A stretch of DNA of 64,000 nucleotides from Plotosus lineatus. Its lineage: Eukaryota > Chordata > Actinopteri > Siluriformes > Plotosidae. Made by a program: the position numbers and the translations under genes. Under the pieces are notes generated by a model. That model made no database searches and had not been told where the DNA came from. It worked only from the letters and a program-made list of their open reading frames with translations. The stretch is from assembly GCA_024760905.1 (NCBI GenBank), contig CM045737.1:17175848-17239847 (forward strand), read 5' to 3'. Below are positions 1 through 9,636 of this stretch, one piece after another (the stretch's first letter is position 1; every line of letters begins with the position of its first letter).

Positions 1-802
1 GCCGGTTGACTCTCAGCCGTGAGTGATGAGTGAGTGAAGTAATAGTGCATGGATGGGCTGTCGAGAGATTTGTAAGGTGCACATTATTTTAAAGATGACA
101 AGAAGATAGCGTAGGAGTGTGTGAATGATAAAGTGAGTGTAAGAAACCAAACTGGTGTTGCAGTTCCGTGAACGATAAACTGTGCAGTACAGAATGAACA
201 GTACTTATTGCTATGACGTTAGTAGAATAAGCTTTATCCAAAGGCACCAAAAACATCTGTTTTTCTCCACTAGAAGATCAAAATGTATGAACTAAATGCA
301 TATTTACATTTATTTAAGACTGTATTGTTTTCTAAACATTTTGAAATTCATTGTTCCACTCCATTTCCATCTCGCTCTTAAGTCTTGTGAGTTGATCTCT
401 ATGCCCTGCCACTCAGGCAGTAATGAGCTTTACTGTAGAGTTCACCTGTAAATACTGTGATGAAGCTCGAAAAGATTTGTGCTATGTTCAGTACTTGCCT
501 GTGCAGACCTCTGTATGCCGTGCAGACCTCTGTATGCCATACAGATAAACACTTGCACTTTCTGTTCACTACATGTGCACAAATAAATATTAAACAAATC
601 CCAGTAAGACATGGACGTTTGTTTGGTCTCGCCTCTCTTTCGACCTCTGGTCAACTACTCTGTTCTTGTTCAAAGTACAAGTTTGAGTGTGGAATTTAAT
701 AAAATGGTAAACCCAAAACGGTAGCATGGAAACTTCAGAGGCAGCATTAGGATGATGCATTCAGGGAACCATTTTGTTTTGACGTCTGGTGACTACCAAG
801 CA
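1..802. other. no gene recognised
   Basis: AT-rich, no convincing ORF or repeat family. A 19-21 nt word (GTGCAGACCTCTGTATGCC) is repeated twice in tandem at 500-537. Confidence 0.4.
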
Positions 803-1655
803 CACCACATTGCCAAAAGTATTTGCTCGTCTGCCTTCATATGCATATGAACTCCGTGCCATTATTAATCCGTAGGCTTTAATATGATGCCGACCCACCC
901 TTTGCATTTCTAAAATTGTCAACTCCTCTGGGGAAGCTTTCCACGGGGTTCAGGAGTGTGCTTCTTGGAGGTTCTGACCATTCTTCCAGAAACTTATTTG
1001 TGAGGTCAGAGATTGATGTCGGACAAGAATGCCTGCCTTGCGGTCTCCGCCCTAATTCATCCTAAAGGTGTTTGATTTGGTCAAGGTTCTGATGTGGAAC
1101 AACTTGACTGGCCTGTACAAACCCGCTCATCCATGTACTTTGTGTTGTGTACTGGCGTGTGGTCATATTGGAACAGGAAGTGACCATTCCCAAACTGTTC
1201 CCACATAGTTGGGAGCATGAAAGTATCGAAATCCTTTTGGTAGACTGAAGAATTCAAGAGTTCCTTTCACTGGAACTAAGGGGCCAAGCCCAGCCCTACT
1301 CCATAATCCTTCCTCCACCAAGCCTTACATTTGACACGATGCAGTCAAAAAGTACCATTCTCCTGATGCCCACTAAATCCAGACTCGTCCATCAGATTGC
1401 CAGAAGCAGATGTATGATTCGTTAATCCAGAGAACATGTACAGACCCCTCTGGAGTCCAGTGGTGATGTGCTTTTCCCCACTGTATTTGATGTATGGCTT
1501 GGCCATGGAAACCATGAAGTTCCATGAAGCTCTCTAGCTCGAGAACAGTCTGTGTTTAAGTGCTTGAATTTATACACGTGTGGACATAGAGGTTATTGGA
1601 ACATTTGAATTCAATTCTTTGGATGGGTGAATGAATACATTTGGCAATAGTGCAT
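803..1655 (-). pseudogene. decayed Tc1-like transposon with transposase remnant
   Basis: The ends read ATTGCCAAAAGTATTTGCTC (about 808) and, inverted, near GAATACATTTGGCAATAG (about 1640), the terminal repeats of a Tc1-like family that is very common in fish. Minus-strand fragments read VPVKGTLEFF, KGFRYFHAPNYVGTVWEWS and GRVWI-like words, typical of Tc1 transposase, broken by several stops and deletions. The full family is about 1.5 kb, so this is an internally deleted, inactive copy. Confidence 0.7.
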
Positions 1656-2067
1656 AACAGAATCTCTGGCATCACAGCAAAAATTAATTTTGAATATCAG
1701 GCTGGGCAATAATTAAAAGAATTTGTAGCCAGTAAGTGATAAAATAGCCAGGACATTTAGAGACCTCTCTTTTATAAAATAGCCAATAGCTGGGGTGCAG
1801 GCTCTTACACTCACACAACTAATTTCACAGTTTGACTTTCAGCCACTAGAGGGCAGTATAAGATTTAAGAAGCCATAATCAGTCGCCAGAATTAATTCCT
1901 GGTGTGGTTGAGTTCTGAGTGTTAAACTTTTCTAGTACTGTTTAATTATACCACCACCGATGCAGGTCCGAGCAAAAAGGGAAAAAAAAAGGGAAAGTGA
2001 TTATTGAATCATGTTGCCAAATTATTGTGTGGATTTAAGAGCTCTTGTTTCACAAATCACATGTATA

Positions 2068-2227
2068 CATTTGGCAAACACTCAAAGAGCTACTTACAAT
2101 TTTGTCCTTTCTACAACTGAGCAGATAAGGGGATTGGACTCTGCTTAAAGGCCCAGCAACAACAGCTTGGTGGTGATGGGACTTGAACCCCTGGTCTTCA
2201 GATCAGAAATCCAGAGCCATAACCACC
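2068..2227 (-). mobile_element. tRNA-derived SINE (family D, 'GACGCTCTTATCCAGAG' tail type)
   Basis: Minus-strand head carries a B-box-like word (GGGGTTCAAGTCCC) and GGTTATGGCTCTGG; the tail (ACATTTGGCAAACACTC, AGCTACTTACAATTT) resembles the copies at 49598-49785 and 4459-4650. Confidence 0.5.
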
Positions 2228-2508
2228 TCTTTTTAACTATTTAGTTCATCAATTAAAAAGTACTTACGCTGAACACCAAGGAAAGTGATGATCTCCAGTG
2301 TGTAAACATTGGTATGAAATATTTTGGAAGATCAGAAACTTGAGATGAACAAAGTTAACAACATTAGAACTTTGGGGAGAGTACAATAAGCTAATAACTG
2401 GTTTTGCTTGACTTGGATTCGACTGGCAGACACCTACATTTATGCTACCCACATCTAAGGATTCGTACAGGGAAGAGACGCCACAACCAATCCATGGGCC
2501 AAAGAGAC

Positions 2509-2514
2509 TTTATT
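2509..2514 (-). terminator. ckb: ckb poly(A) signal, distal candidate
   Basis: AATAAA on the minus strand (GAAATAAAGTC), about 195 nt past the stop. Either this site or the proximal one, or both, may be used. Confidence 0.5.
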
Positions 2515-2627
2515 TCAGGTGTTTGAGTCCAAGATGCTGGAGGTACAAAATCCTTCAGACTAATGGAAGACTCATCTAACTTTAGTGCCACTAATATGGG
2601 CAGAGTGAGCTCCTGGATGTGGTTAAC

Positions 2628-2633
2628 TTTATT
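2628..2633 (-). terminator. ckb: ckb poly(A) signal, proximal candidate
   Basis: AATAAA on the minus strand (AATAAAGTTAACC), 77 nt past the stop codon. It would give a 3'UTR of about 100 nt. Confidence 0.45.
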
Positions 2634-2709
2634 GGTTTGGAGGAAAAAGGACTGCTACTGAAGACAGGAGGAGTCAGTTTGGGATCATGATTGGGTCAGA
2701 AAGCAGTGT

Positions 2710-2888
2710 TCACTTTTGCTCAGGCATCAGGTCATCAATTGACTGGCCAGCTTCCAGATGCTTCTCCATTTCAATTAGAAGCTTGACACCATCTACAACC
2801 ATCTGTACCAGTTCCACTTCAGAGAACCCCAGCCGGTCAGCATTGGAAATGTCAAAGATGCCACCCACTGCAGCAGTGTCGACTCCAC
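2710..2888 (-). CDS. ckb: ckb coding exon 7 (residues 323-381, stop)
   Basis: Starts [20 protein letters not shown] and ends [10 protein letters not shown] followed by TGA. Acceptor CTAG|GTGGAG, 179 nt including the stop. [11 protein letters not shown] and LLIEMEK are brain-type words. The 3'UTR follows to about 2.6 or 2.5 kb. Confidence 0.93.
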
Positions 2889-5130
2889 CTAGACAGAACA
2901 TGGGTGACTGGTTAGCAGATAATCTTGTGGTGCACATACTTAGCTTTTTTTTTGGGGGGGGGGGGGGGGCACTTTGAATTCATAACCTTCAAACCAATCA
3001 CTATTAGGAGCAGCAGGCTGTGTTTCTTGTACCTGTTCCGCGTTTCTGAAGCCTTAACTTCTTAAGGATCTCACCAAACTTCTCATGTTTGCTTAGGTTT
3101 GGAAGCTTAACATGGACACCACCACGCAGCCCTGTCCCCAGGTTAGAGGGGCAGGTGAGTACATAGCCGAGATGCTCATTCCACATGAACTCATGGCCCT
3201 TCTCCTTGAAGAGAGATTCAATCTACAAGGAAAATACAATACCACATTTTATAGTTTCAAAATGGCTGCATCATGTTTATCCATATTTAGTCAAACTGAC
3301 CTTTGTGAGCCCTGTGCAGAAACGGTTGAAGACTTCTTTCATGTTGCCACCCTTCTGCATGGAGATGACACGGAGGTGGTCTTCCTCATTCACCCAGACG
3401 AGGAAGGTCTTGTCATCGTTGTGCCTTAAATGCATAAAAAAAAAAAAAAAGGTTTAAATATGTAGAAGCAATCACTAACCTGCATGGACGGGGGGGGGGA
3501 CGGGGGGGGGGGGGGTCTCAGACCTAGTTTAATTCAATGCAAAGTAAACAGCAAAGGCTCACTTACCAGATCCCCCTGCCATCTGGCCAGTCACGAGCCA
3601 TCCCAGAAGCCAACAGCAATGGGGACACAGGCTTGTCAAATAAGAAGTGATCATCAATCAGCTGCTGCTGCTCTTCTTCTGTCATGTTCTTCAGGGCATA
3701 GTATTTTCCCTTAAATTCACCTTCGAGACTACCCAAACCTGTGAAGTGAAGGAAAGTTGCCCAAAAAAGGTACCACCTCACATTTCAGACTCGAGTCTAT
3801 GAATAGGAGGGTAAAAGTTGAATCAAGGCTCATTTGGAAATACAGACCTTCGACAGACAGATTTTCAATGGCACGCCTTTCACCACGGCTGCAGTGAGGA
3901 GGCAAACAGAAGCCACGGATGCTCCTGCCAGTCCTTACTCTTGAACTCAAGACATAGTTGGGATCAAGGTCATCTCCACCCTTTGATGCAATGAAATGCT
4001 TTTACACCCCAATCTTATTTTATTTAAAATAACATGACACTCAGACGCATGCTTGAATTGCACATACTTGAAGGTTGTCTGGGTTAAGATCGGTCTTGTG
4101 CTTGTCTGTGGGCTTATAGCCTCCATGGCGGTCTTCAATAACTGGGTCCAGAAGATCTTTAAACACCTCATATGTCTCCTCATCACCAGCAACACAGCCC
4201 ACAGTCATGATGAATGGATGACCTGGAAGAAGGGGAAGGGACGATATAGAAGTCATAGCAAGCAAATTATATCACCAAGGTCAAGGACAACATATTTATT
4301 ATTAGAGTAAAGCAAAATCTTATGGCTGATGGGTTTAGTAGAGCAGAAATTCCAAAGATTGGTTGGGGGGGGGTGAAAGGAAACTCGAACCATCATTCAG
4401 GTGTACATCCAGAACTTCTGTTGAAGTTTTTTTGTAGTCAATTGCAAGAAAACAAGAGGCAGTGGTGGCTCAGTGGTTAAGACTTTGGCTTACTGCTCTT
4501 AAGAGCAGGGGTTCAAGCCCCACAACCACCAAGTGGTCACTGTTGGGCCCAAGAGCAAGGCCCTTAAACCTTAATTGCACACTTGTATAAAAGTGACAAG
4601 GGCAAATCACTAAATAAGGGTGTGAGCCAAAGGCAGCAAGAGTCAGGGTTTTTTTTTTTTTTTTTTGGGGTGGGGGTGTATATACAAAGTCAAGTGGGCT
4701 TTGATCCAGAATCTCTACCAAGTTGACCAGGTTCAGGTGCTGGAAGGAGCAGTCAGGTTTTGATAGACCCCCCCCCCCCACACACACACACACACAGTGG
4801 TATGCGGAACAAAAACGTGGACAATCAGACCTTTAAATAAAAAAAAAAATTTTTTTTGAAAGCCCTAGACATGTGAAGTTGAGCAGCTCAAAAGATGTGA
4901 CCTTCAAAAAAACAAACAAACGCTGAAAGGTTCTCACCTGGATTATCAACCCCGGTTTGTATGACGTCATCTAATGTGAAACCGCTGGGGGTTTCCTTGT
5001 CCCGCAGGTTTTCGTACATCTCTGGGGTAAGCACTTTGGCCATGTGATTGTTGTGTTGGCTGAGGTCGGGGTACTCCTGCTCAGCCGTGTAATTCATCTT
5101 CAGCTTGTTATGGGTGTTGCCGAAAGGCAT
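2710..5130 (-). CDS. ckb: creatine kinase, brain type (cytosolic), seven coding exons
   Basis: Transfers phosphate reversibly between ATP and creatine in the cytosol, buffering energy in brain, eye and other tissues; the family works as dimers. Coding exons on the minus strand are 5130-4938, 4222-4068, 3980-3848, 3738-3567, 3424-3301, 3222-3033 and 2888-2710. All junctions are GT/AG, phases agree, and the sum is 1146 nt = 381 codons plus stop, exactly the family length. Numbering matches the family without a gap: Arg130 and Arg132 (SSRVRTGR), Glu231/Glu232, Arg236, reactive Cys283 ([10 protein letters not shown]), Arg292, Arg320, and Ile69 and Val325 of the loops that close over substrate. 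Brain-type rather than muscle-type wording is seen at [44 protein letters not shown] and [18 protein letters not shown]. Fish have duplicate ckb genes, so which paralogue this is (ckba or ckbb) is open. No stop or frameshift is seen, and all expected catalytic residues are present. Confidence 0.93.
2954..2969. repeat. G homopolymer run in ckb intron 6
   Basis: T9 followed by G16. On the transcribed ckb strand this is a C run next to A9. Confidence 0.8.
3033..3222 (-). CDS. ckb: ckb coding exon 6 (residues 260-322 and first base of 323)
   Basis: Starts [19 protein letters not shown] and contains the family signature [12 protein letters not shown] with reactive Cys283, Arg292, and RLQKRGTG with Arg320. 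Acceptor TTGTAG|AT, donor ACAG|GTACAAG, 190 nt. Confidence 0.93.
3301..3424 (-). CDS. ckb: ckb coding exon 5 (residues 218-259)
   Basis: Encodes [20 protein letters not shown] onward, with Glu231/Glu232 and Arg236 of the active site, to RFCTGLTK. Acceptor TTTAAG|GC, donor AAAG|GTCAGT, 124 nt. The MQKGG and CTGL words here are brain-type. Confidence 0.92.
3490..3515. repeat. G-rich run in ckb intron 4
   Basis: Two long G tracts separated by AC, lying between coding exons 5 and 4. Confidence 0.8.
3567..3738 (-). CDS. ckb: ckb coding exon 4 (residues 161-217 and two bases of 218)
   Basis: Encodes [13 protein letters not shown], the [14 protein letters not shown] segment and [14 protein letters not shown]. 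Acceptor TTCACAG|GT, donor TCTG|GTAAGT, 172 nt. Confidence 0.92.
3848..3980 (-). CDS. ckb: ckb coding exon 3 (residues 117-160 and first base of 161)
   Basis: Starts [20 protein letters not shown], holding the ATP phosphate-binding Arg130 and Arg132, and ends at NLSVE. Acceptor CAAAG|GGTGG, donor GAAG|GTCTGT, 133 nt. Confidence 0.92.
4068..4222 (-). CDS. ckb: ckb coding exon 2 (residues 65-116)
   Basis: Encodes [20 protein letters not shown] onward to LNPDNLQ; acceptor TTCCAG|GT, donor CAA|GTATGTG, 155 nt. Contains Ile69 of the substrate-closing loop. The intron before it carries a SINE (4459-4650). Confidence 0.92.
4459..4650 (+). mobile_element. tRNA-derived SINE (family D) in ckb intron 1-2 region
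   Basis: Plus-strand head GGCAGTGGTGGCTCAGTGG (A-box-like TGGCTCAGTGGTT) and GGGGTTCAAGCCCC (B-box-like) followed by GTCACTGTTGGGCCC and a tail GGTGTGAGCCAAAGGC. It lies antisense to ckb between coding exons 1 and 2. Poly(T)/G and (CA)9 tracts follow at 4650-4796. Confidence 0.65.
4778..4796. repeat. C run and CA microsatellite in ckb intron
   Basis: Ten Cs followed by about nine CA units. Confidence 0.8.
4938..5130 (-). CDS. ckb: ckb coding exon 1 (residues 1-64 and first base of codon 65)
   Basis: Starts [11 protein letters not shown] and runs to VDNPG. The start ATG (complement of 5128-5130) is the family start. Donor is CAG|GTGAGAA. An acceptor, CCCCAG at 5148-5143, precedes it, so 5142-5131 is probably 5'UTR in the same exon, with an untranslated exon further upstream. 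Length 193 nt. Confidence 0.93.
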
Positions 5131-5773
5131 GGCTGCTCAGAGCTGGGGTTGGGGTTGGGGGCGGGGAGACAGAAACGCGGGCGTTAGACAAGTCCCAGAC
5201 CAAACGATGTGCTTAAGCATCCAAAGATCACAAAGCCTCCCTCCACTTTCAGCCGCATTAATGCTGACGTAACAGTATTAAAAAGGACCAGGATTCCCGC
5301 AGCGGTGCAGGAATTCGGTCTCCAACTCAGAAGCTTGAAACATCTCCTCGCGCCGCCTTTATTTACGCGTCAAAACAGCTGCAGTGCAAAAACAAACAAA
5401 CAAACAAACAAAAAAAACAAACGTGCTGGCATCTCTACAGCCATCCAGCTGCTGGGAATCACTAATCATCCGAAGTGTACAGCACAGAGGCTGGATGGAG
5501 ATACGAGAGAGTCAGACTTCCTGCGCACACAGTGCGTAATTGCGCAGTGTCCTAAAAACCATGGAGACCTTGGAGATCTTGTAGAGGAACCGCAAGGTCA
5601 TCGCTCATGTTCAAGAACACAAAAGCTAGAAGCCGACACTTCAGTAACAAAAGAACAATCACGACCGACGAAAATTTCCCAGCTTGCAATCAGATGCATT
5701 TGTTTAATTTGTGCCAGATGTATAAAAAAATGCGCAGATTTCAATGCAACATATAAATTACTGAAAGACTTTA

Positions 5774-5803
5774 TGATTATTATTATTATTATTATTATTA
5801 TTA
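5774..5803. repeat. ATT microsatellite in ckb 5' intron
   Basis: About ten TAT/ATT units between the putative promoter and the start codon exon. A CAAA tract lies at 5390-5412. Confidence 0.85.
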
Positions 5804-6002
5804 ATAAGAGAACCATCACCGGTCATGTTAGTCACTATATAAAATATCATTGGTATTAAACTTCCTTTCGTAATATATGCATCTGCACCAGTCTCCTTCC
5901 AAAAAAAAACCCAACAACCTTCCATCCTACCTTTCAGTCTGTTTTCTTTTGGAGAGAGAACAAAATCACTTCCTTTAATCCACCAAAAAAAACCCCACTC
6001 AC

Positions 6003-6023
6003 ACAGGCGCTGATTATGGTCTC
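6003..6023 (-). other. ckb: possible untranslated first exon of ckb
   Basis: About 25-30 nt downstream of the TATA box on the minus strand, a GTGAGT donor occurs at 6002-5997. If used, exon 1 would be only about 20 nt long, and the intron would run to the CCCCAG acceptor at 5143. Both ends are inferred from motifs only; a longer exon using a later donor is possible. Confidence 0.3.
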
Positions 6024-6046
6024 CAGAAATAAGCGGCTTTGCCAGG

Positions 6047-6108
6047 TTTTATACGACACCAGAGCTCTGCGCTGATTGGCTGCTATTTGAGTCCATTCAC
6101 TCTATTGG
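6047..6108 (-). promoter_or_regulatory. ckb: ckb core promoter: TATA box and two CCAAT boxes
   Basis: On the minus strand TATAAAA lies at 6053-6047, with CCAAT at 6079-6075 (gCCAATcag) and again at 6108-6104. E-boxes CACGTG (6147-6152), CAATTG (6130-6135) and CAGCTG (6272-6277) lie further upstream. Spacing to the gene (about 0.9 kb from the ATG across one intron) fits the known layout of creatine kinase genes, whose first exon is untranslated. No transcript evidence is available here. Confidence 0.6.
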
Positions 6109-6559
6109 AGCTCGAGCTTCAGCGTCCTGCAATTGTCCGCCTGAATCACGTGACATTATTATTACTTTTTTTTTTCTCTCTCTCTCCCCTTGACAGCTCA
6201 CCCTGGGAGAACTGGCAAGCAGGCTGTATTTGGTGGAATGGGACACTGATCTTCAGAAGGGTAAGAGTGAACAGCTGCTTCATCTGAGGCCACTTGAGTT
6301 ACTCTGCGTTTTCTGGACACACAATGAGTCCAGAAGAAATGATAGGAGCTTTCATTCTTCATTCTCAGGCCAGTTTGTTTATTCTCCTTCACATGTTCAA
6401 TGAGTAATCTGCACCGTTCATTCATACTTGGGTACTTGAGAAACTTGGAGCATATCTTACTGTCGGTGATACTAGGCCAGGGGTGAGCAATTATTTTTCC
6501 CCAGGGCCATATGAGAAATAAAAAACACTATGGAGGGCCGAGCCAATAACCTGAACTCA

Positions 6560-6953
6560 GTTCAGTTCATTTTCTGTAACCGCTTCATCCTAATTAGGGT
6601 CGCGGGGAGGCTGGTGCCCATCCCAGCCAACTCAGGGCGAGGGCAGAGTACACCCTGGACAGCTCACCAGGCCATCGCAGGGCGGAAACACGCTGACGGC
6701 TTTGCAGCTACTCTTGTCGAAAGTCAGCAATGGTTCTTTTACATGCCTCGCACCATAGACAATGAGAGACATGGCTGGCCTTTGATAACCCAGTTAGCTG
6801 CACTGGGGAGGACAGTGACAACCTTTGTGGGGACTCGAACCCCCAACCTTGGATCAGCAATCCTGCGCCCTATCCACTAGACCACCTTGTGGAGAGTGGG
6901 ACTCAAACCCCCAACCTTTGGATCAGCGAGCCGGCGCCTTATACCACTGCCCC
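6560..6953 (-). mobile_element. SINE type L with a duplicated (dimeric) tRNA-like head
   Basis: A 13-bp target-site duplication TAACCTGAACTCA flanks it (6547-6559 and 6954-6966). The L2-like tail (TTTCTGTAACCGCTT, complement) and the body are complete. The head occurs twice: B-box complement GGGACTCGAACCCCC near 6831 and GGGACTCAAACCCCC near 6898. One TSD pair encloses both heads, so this is one insertion. Confidence 0.8.
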
Positions 6954-6975
6954 TAACCTGAACTCAATTCTGCAT

Positions 6976-8250
6976 AACATTAATTTTTATATTTTTTTTG
7001 TAAAAAGTGGTACAGTCTTCACATACCTTTTAGGTGCATCGAAGCCTGGTGGTAATTGTGTTGTGGATCTCAGAATAGCTTTTGAGGTGTTCATCACTCA
7101 ACTGGAATCTGTGGGTTGCTTTGTTGGTGTTAATCACAATAAAAAGTCTGTTCACAAACAACACCAGCATCCTCTGTGCCATCTTCTGGATGTTTAGACA
7201 TTTTGGCTGCAGTTAATGCAGCATAAAACACATCCAGTTTAAGGCAGTTGGACTTTTCCTTAACATCATGTCATGTTGGAGATCAATCAGCTCTAATTGC
7301 AACTCCTGTGGTACTATTTCAGGCTCTCGTGAGAAGGGACCTGACACCGGCTGAAGTGCCCTGCCGATCTTTCCAAAATCACAAAACCGATGTCAGAATT
7401 CTTCATGCAGGTCATCCAGTGCTTTCCTGAATTTTTTCACATGTTGCAAGGCCTCCTTTAACGTGCCCACTGTGGGGGGAATGAGCGAATGACTTGTCTG
7501 ACATTTGCCTTGAAAATAAAACTAGCCTGGTTTTGAAGACTCTGACATTTGCTTGCATATCATTCACAAACTGTTTTTTCATTGGAGCTTCACATTCAGC
7601 TCGTTGATGTGGGTCAGTATGTCCACAGTAAATGCGAAATCACAGCCAATCTGTGTCTTTCAGCTCAGGAACATTGTCAGTGTTCTCAAGATGCTCCAAA
7701 AATGAAAGAGCTCCACACTTGTTGACATACTTTCCCCAAACTTAACCAGCGGACATTAGAAGGTAAAGCAAGTCCCTGTGATCAGCGTCAGATTCTTCAA
7801 GAAAATGAATAAATTGACAATGGTGAAGTGCCGTCGCTCAAGTAAACTTAACGAGTTTCAAAACCGGCTTCACTAAATGGTCAAGATACACCACGGATTT
7901 ACACAGTGCTTCCTGTTGAATTATGCATATATCCTCGTGCTTGATTCTTGGATGGAAGTTGCTCGGATGAAGGTGTTTTGCTGAGCCTGCAAGCTCGTGA
8001 CCAACCTATCAGTGGGAGCCGGATGTTCTTGAGGTGACAGGTTGTTGGCGTGATAAGCACGCTTGGTAGAAAAGTAAAGAATGGACTGTGTAACCTTCGG
8101 TGCATCTACTGCTATATCACTCTTTACGTTTATTTGTAGTTTTAACCAAATATTTTGGCACCACTTCACCATGTCACAGATTTTCTTCTTCTCCTTTCGG
8201 CTTTTTCCCTTTCTCGGGAGTCGCCACAGCGAATCATCTGATTCGCACAT
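6976..8250 (-). pseudogene. broken hAT-family transposase (GTF2IRD2-like)
   Basis: Reading the minus strand from 8250: TRLVTSLQ-like TDRLVTSLQAQQNTFIRATS (about 8000), then after stops RALHHCQFIHFLEESDADHR and DLLYLSNVRWLSLGKV (7860-7740), HLENTDNVPELKDTDWL, CDFAFTVDILTHINELNVKL, a PTVGTLKEALQHVKKFRKAL segment, VSGPFSREPEIVPQELQLEL, and finally QLSDEHLKS (about 7090). The order matches GTF2IRD2-type hAT transposases from the N-terminal third to the C-terminal dimerisation region, but the middle is missing between 'AQQNTF' and 'HFLEE', and many stops are present. Family assignment is from memory of conserved words. Confidence 0.6.
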
Positions 8251-8522
8251 TTGATTTGGCAGAGGTTTTTACGTCGGATGCCCTTCCTGTCACAACCCTT
8301 TCGCAAGGGACAGAAACACGCTGACGGCTTTGCAGCTACTCGTTACGAAAGTCAGCAATGGTTCTTTTACATGCCTCACACCATAGACAGTGAGAGACAT
8401 GGCCCGCCTTTGATAACCCAGTTAGCTGCACTGGTGGGGACAATGCCAACCTTTGTGGGGACTCGAACCCCCAACCTTAGGATCAGCGATCCTGCGCCCT
8501 ATCCGCTAGACCACCACTGCCC
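8185..8522 (-). mobile_element. SINE type R (RTE-like LINE tail), complete
   Basis: Target-site duplication TGTCACAGATTTT at 8172-8184 and 8523-8535. From the minus strand: head with GGTGGTCTAGCGG-like A box and GGGGGTTCGAGTCCCC-like B box, shared body (AACTGGGTTATCAAAGG, CCATTGCTGACTTTCG), then GGAAGGGCATCCGACG (LINE 5' end-like) and TTCGCTGTGGCGACTC (LINE 3' end-like). Confidence 0.85.
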
Positions 8523-8689
8523 TGTCACAGATTTTATTTACTATTAAAAGCAAGTAAACAGATCTCATGATGTGCTCTTTAAAATAACAAAAAGTTATTT
8601 TAATAATCAGAAGTTTCATGATGTTTACTCATTCACAGGAAGGCTTGGGCCTATCGGAGCCATCACTGCACGAAGGTGGAATACACCCT

Positions 8690-8952
8690 GAACAGCTTGC
8701 CAGAATATTGCAGGACAATATTTGCAAAATCATATGTGCTCGCATCCCTATCTGTGGGCAATTTGGAACAGCCAGTTAGCCTAATGGGCATGTCTTTGGA
8801 TTGTAGGAGAAAACCAGAGTACCTGAAGGAAACCCACGCAAGCATGGGGAGAATGTGTAAACTCCACACAGAAACACTCTTATCAGGTACAGGGCTTAAA
8901 TCACGGACTTTCTTGCTGTAAGGTGAAATGCTAACCACTACGCCATTGTGCT
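8690..8952 (-). mobile_element. V-SINE (HE1/DANA-like), 3' part degraded
   Basis: Complement shows the conserved V-SINE centre (GTGTGGAGTTTACACATTCT, GCTTGCGTGGGTTTCC) and a tRNA-like head ending GTAGCACAATGGCGTAGTGG. Confidence 0.75.
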
Positions 8953-9304
8953 ACCATTATAATTTACTTTATTTATTTCCCAAATAGTTAATTTATTATA
9001 GAAATAAATTATTTCTGATTATGGAACTACAAACAAAACTTTTATGCCCCTACAGGATACTTACTGTAACTTCCTATAAAGAACACAGTCAAACAGTCAC
9101 AGTGAAGCAACGACAGTAAAAAGCCAAGAAGGAAGTTCATGTCTAACATTGCTGTGAATGAGCTCTCAAGCTCAGTTATTGTACCTCAGACCGACCCTGA
9201 CCATCTTTAAAATTAAGTAACTTTCGTCAATTTAAAGTGTCCTTGAGCACAAATCATCAAAGATTCTTGTCCTCAGAAAGCCAAAGACCTATTTTACGAC
9301 CTCA
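8953..9304. other. no gene recognised
   Basis: AT-rich, no motif that I can name. Confidence 0.4.
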
Positions 9305-9636
9305 TCAGTTCATTTTCTGTAACCGCTTAATCCTAATTAGGGTCGCGGGGAGGCTGGCACCCATCCCAGCTGACTCCGGGCGAGGACCCTGGACAGCTCG
9401 CCAGGCCATCGCAGGGCGGAAACACACTGACGGCTTTGCAGCTACTCGTGTCGAAAGTCAGCAATGGTTCTTTTACATGAACCTCACACCAGAGACACTG
9501 AGAGACATGGCTGGCCTTTGATAAGCCAGTTAGCTGCAATGGGAGGACAGAGACGACCTATGGTGAGTGGGAATCGAAACCCCAACCTTAGGATCAGTGA
9601 TCCAGCACCTTTTACCACCAGGCCACCACTGCCCTT
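9305..9636 (-). mobile_element. SINE type L (L2-like tail), complete
   Basis: Tail complement TTTCTGTAACCGCTTAATCC, body words CAGCAATGGTTCTTTTACAT, and head with TGGCCTGGTGGTAAAAGG and GGGGTTTCGATTCCC on the minus strand. No clear target-site duplication. Confidence 0.8.

Larger units (their letters stand above)
6478..8640 (-). mobile_element. decayed hAT transposon (GTF2IRD2/Charlie-like), interrupted by two SINEs
   Basis: CAGGGGTGAGCAATTATTTT at 6478 resembles a hAT terminus, and minus-strand transposase remnants fill 7030-8250. Two SINEs (6560-6953 and 8185-8522) are inserted into it. The far end could not be found, so the right border is a guess. Confidence 0.5.

Noticed and set aside
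457..699. 80-codon ORF near the window start
   Set aside because: Spans a short tandem repeat and shows no domain; a minus-strand frame of similar size overlaps it.
2710..5130. Muscle-type creatine kinase (ckm)
   Set aside because: The N-terminus MPFGNTHNK is also seen in muscle type, but the remaining diagnostic words ([43 protein letters not shown]) are brain type.
5209..5859. 216-codon plus-strand ORF antisense to the ckb 5' intron
   Set aside because: It crosses CAAA and ATT microsatellites, which produce Lys/Asn and Ile runs, and resembles no protein family.
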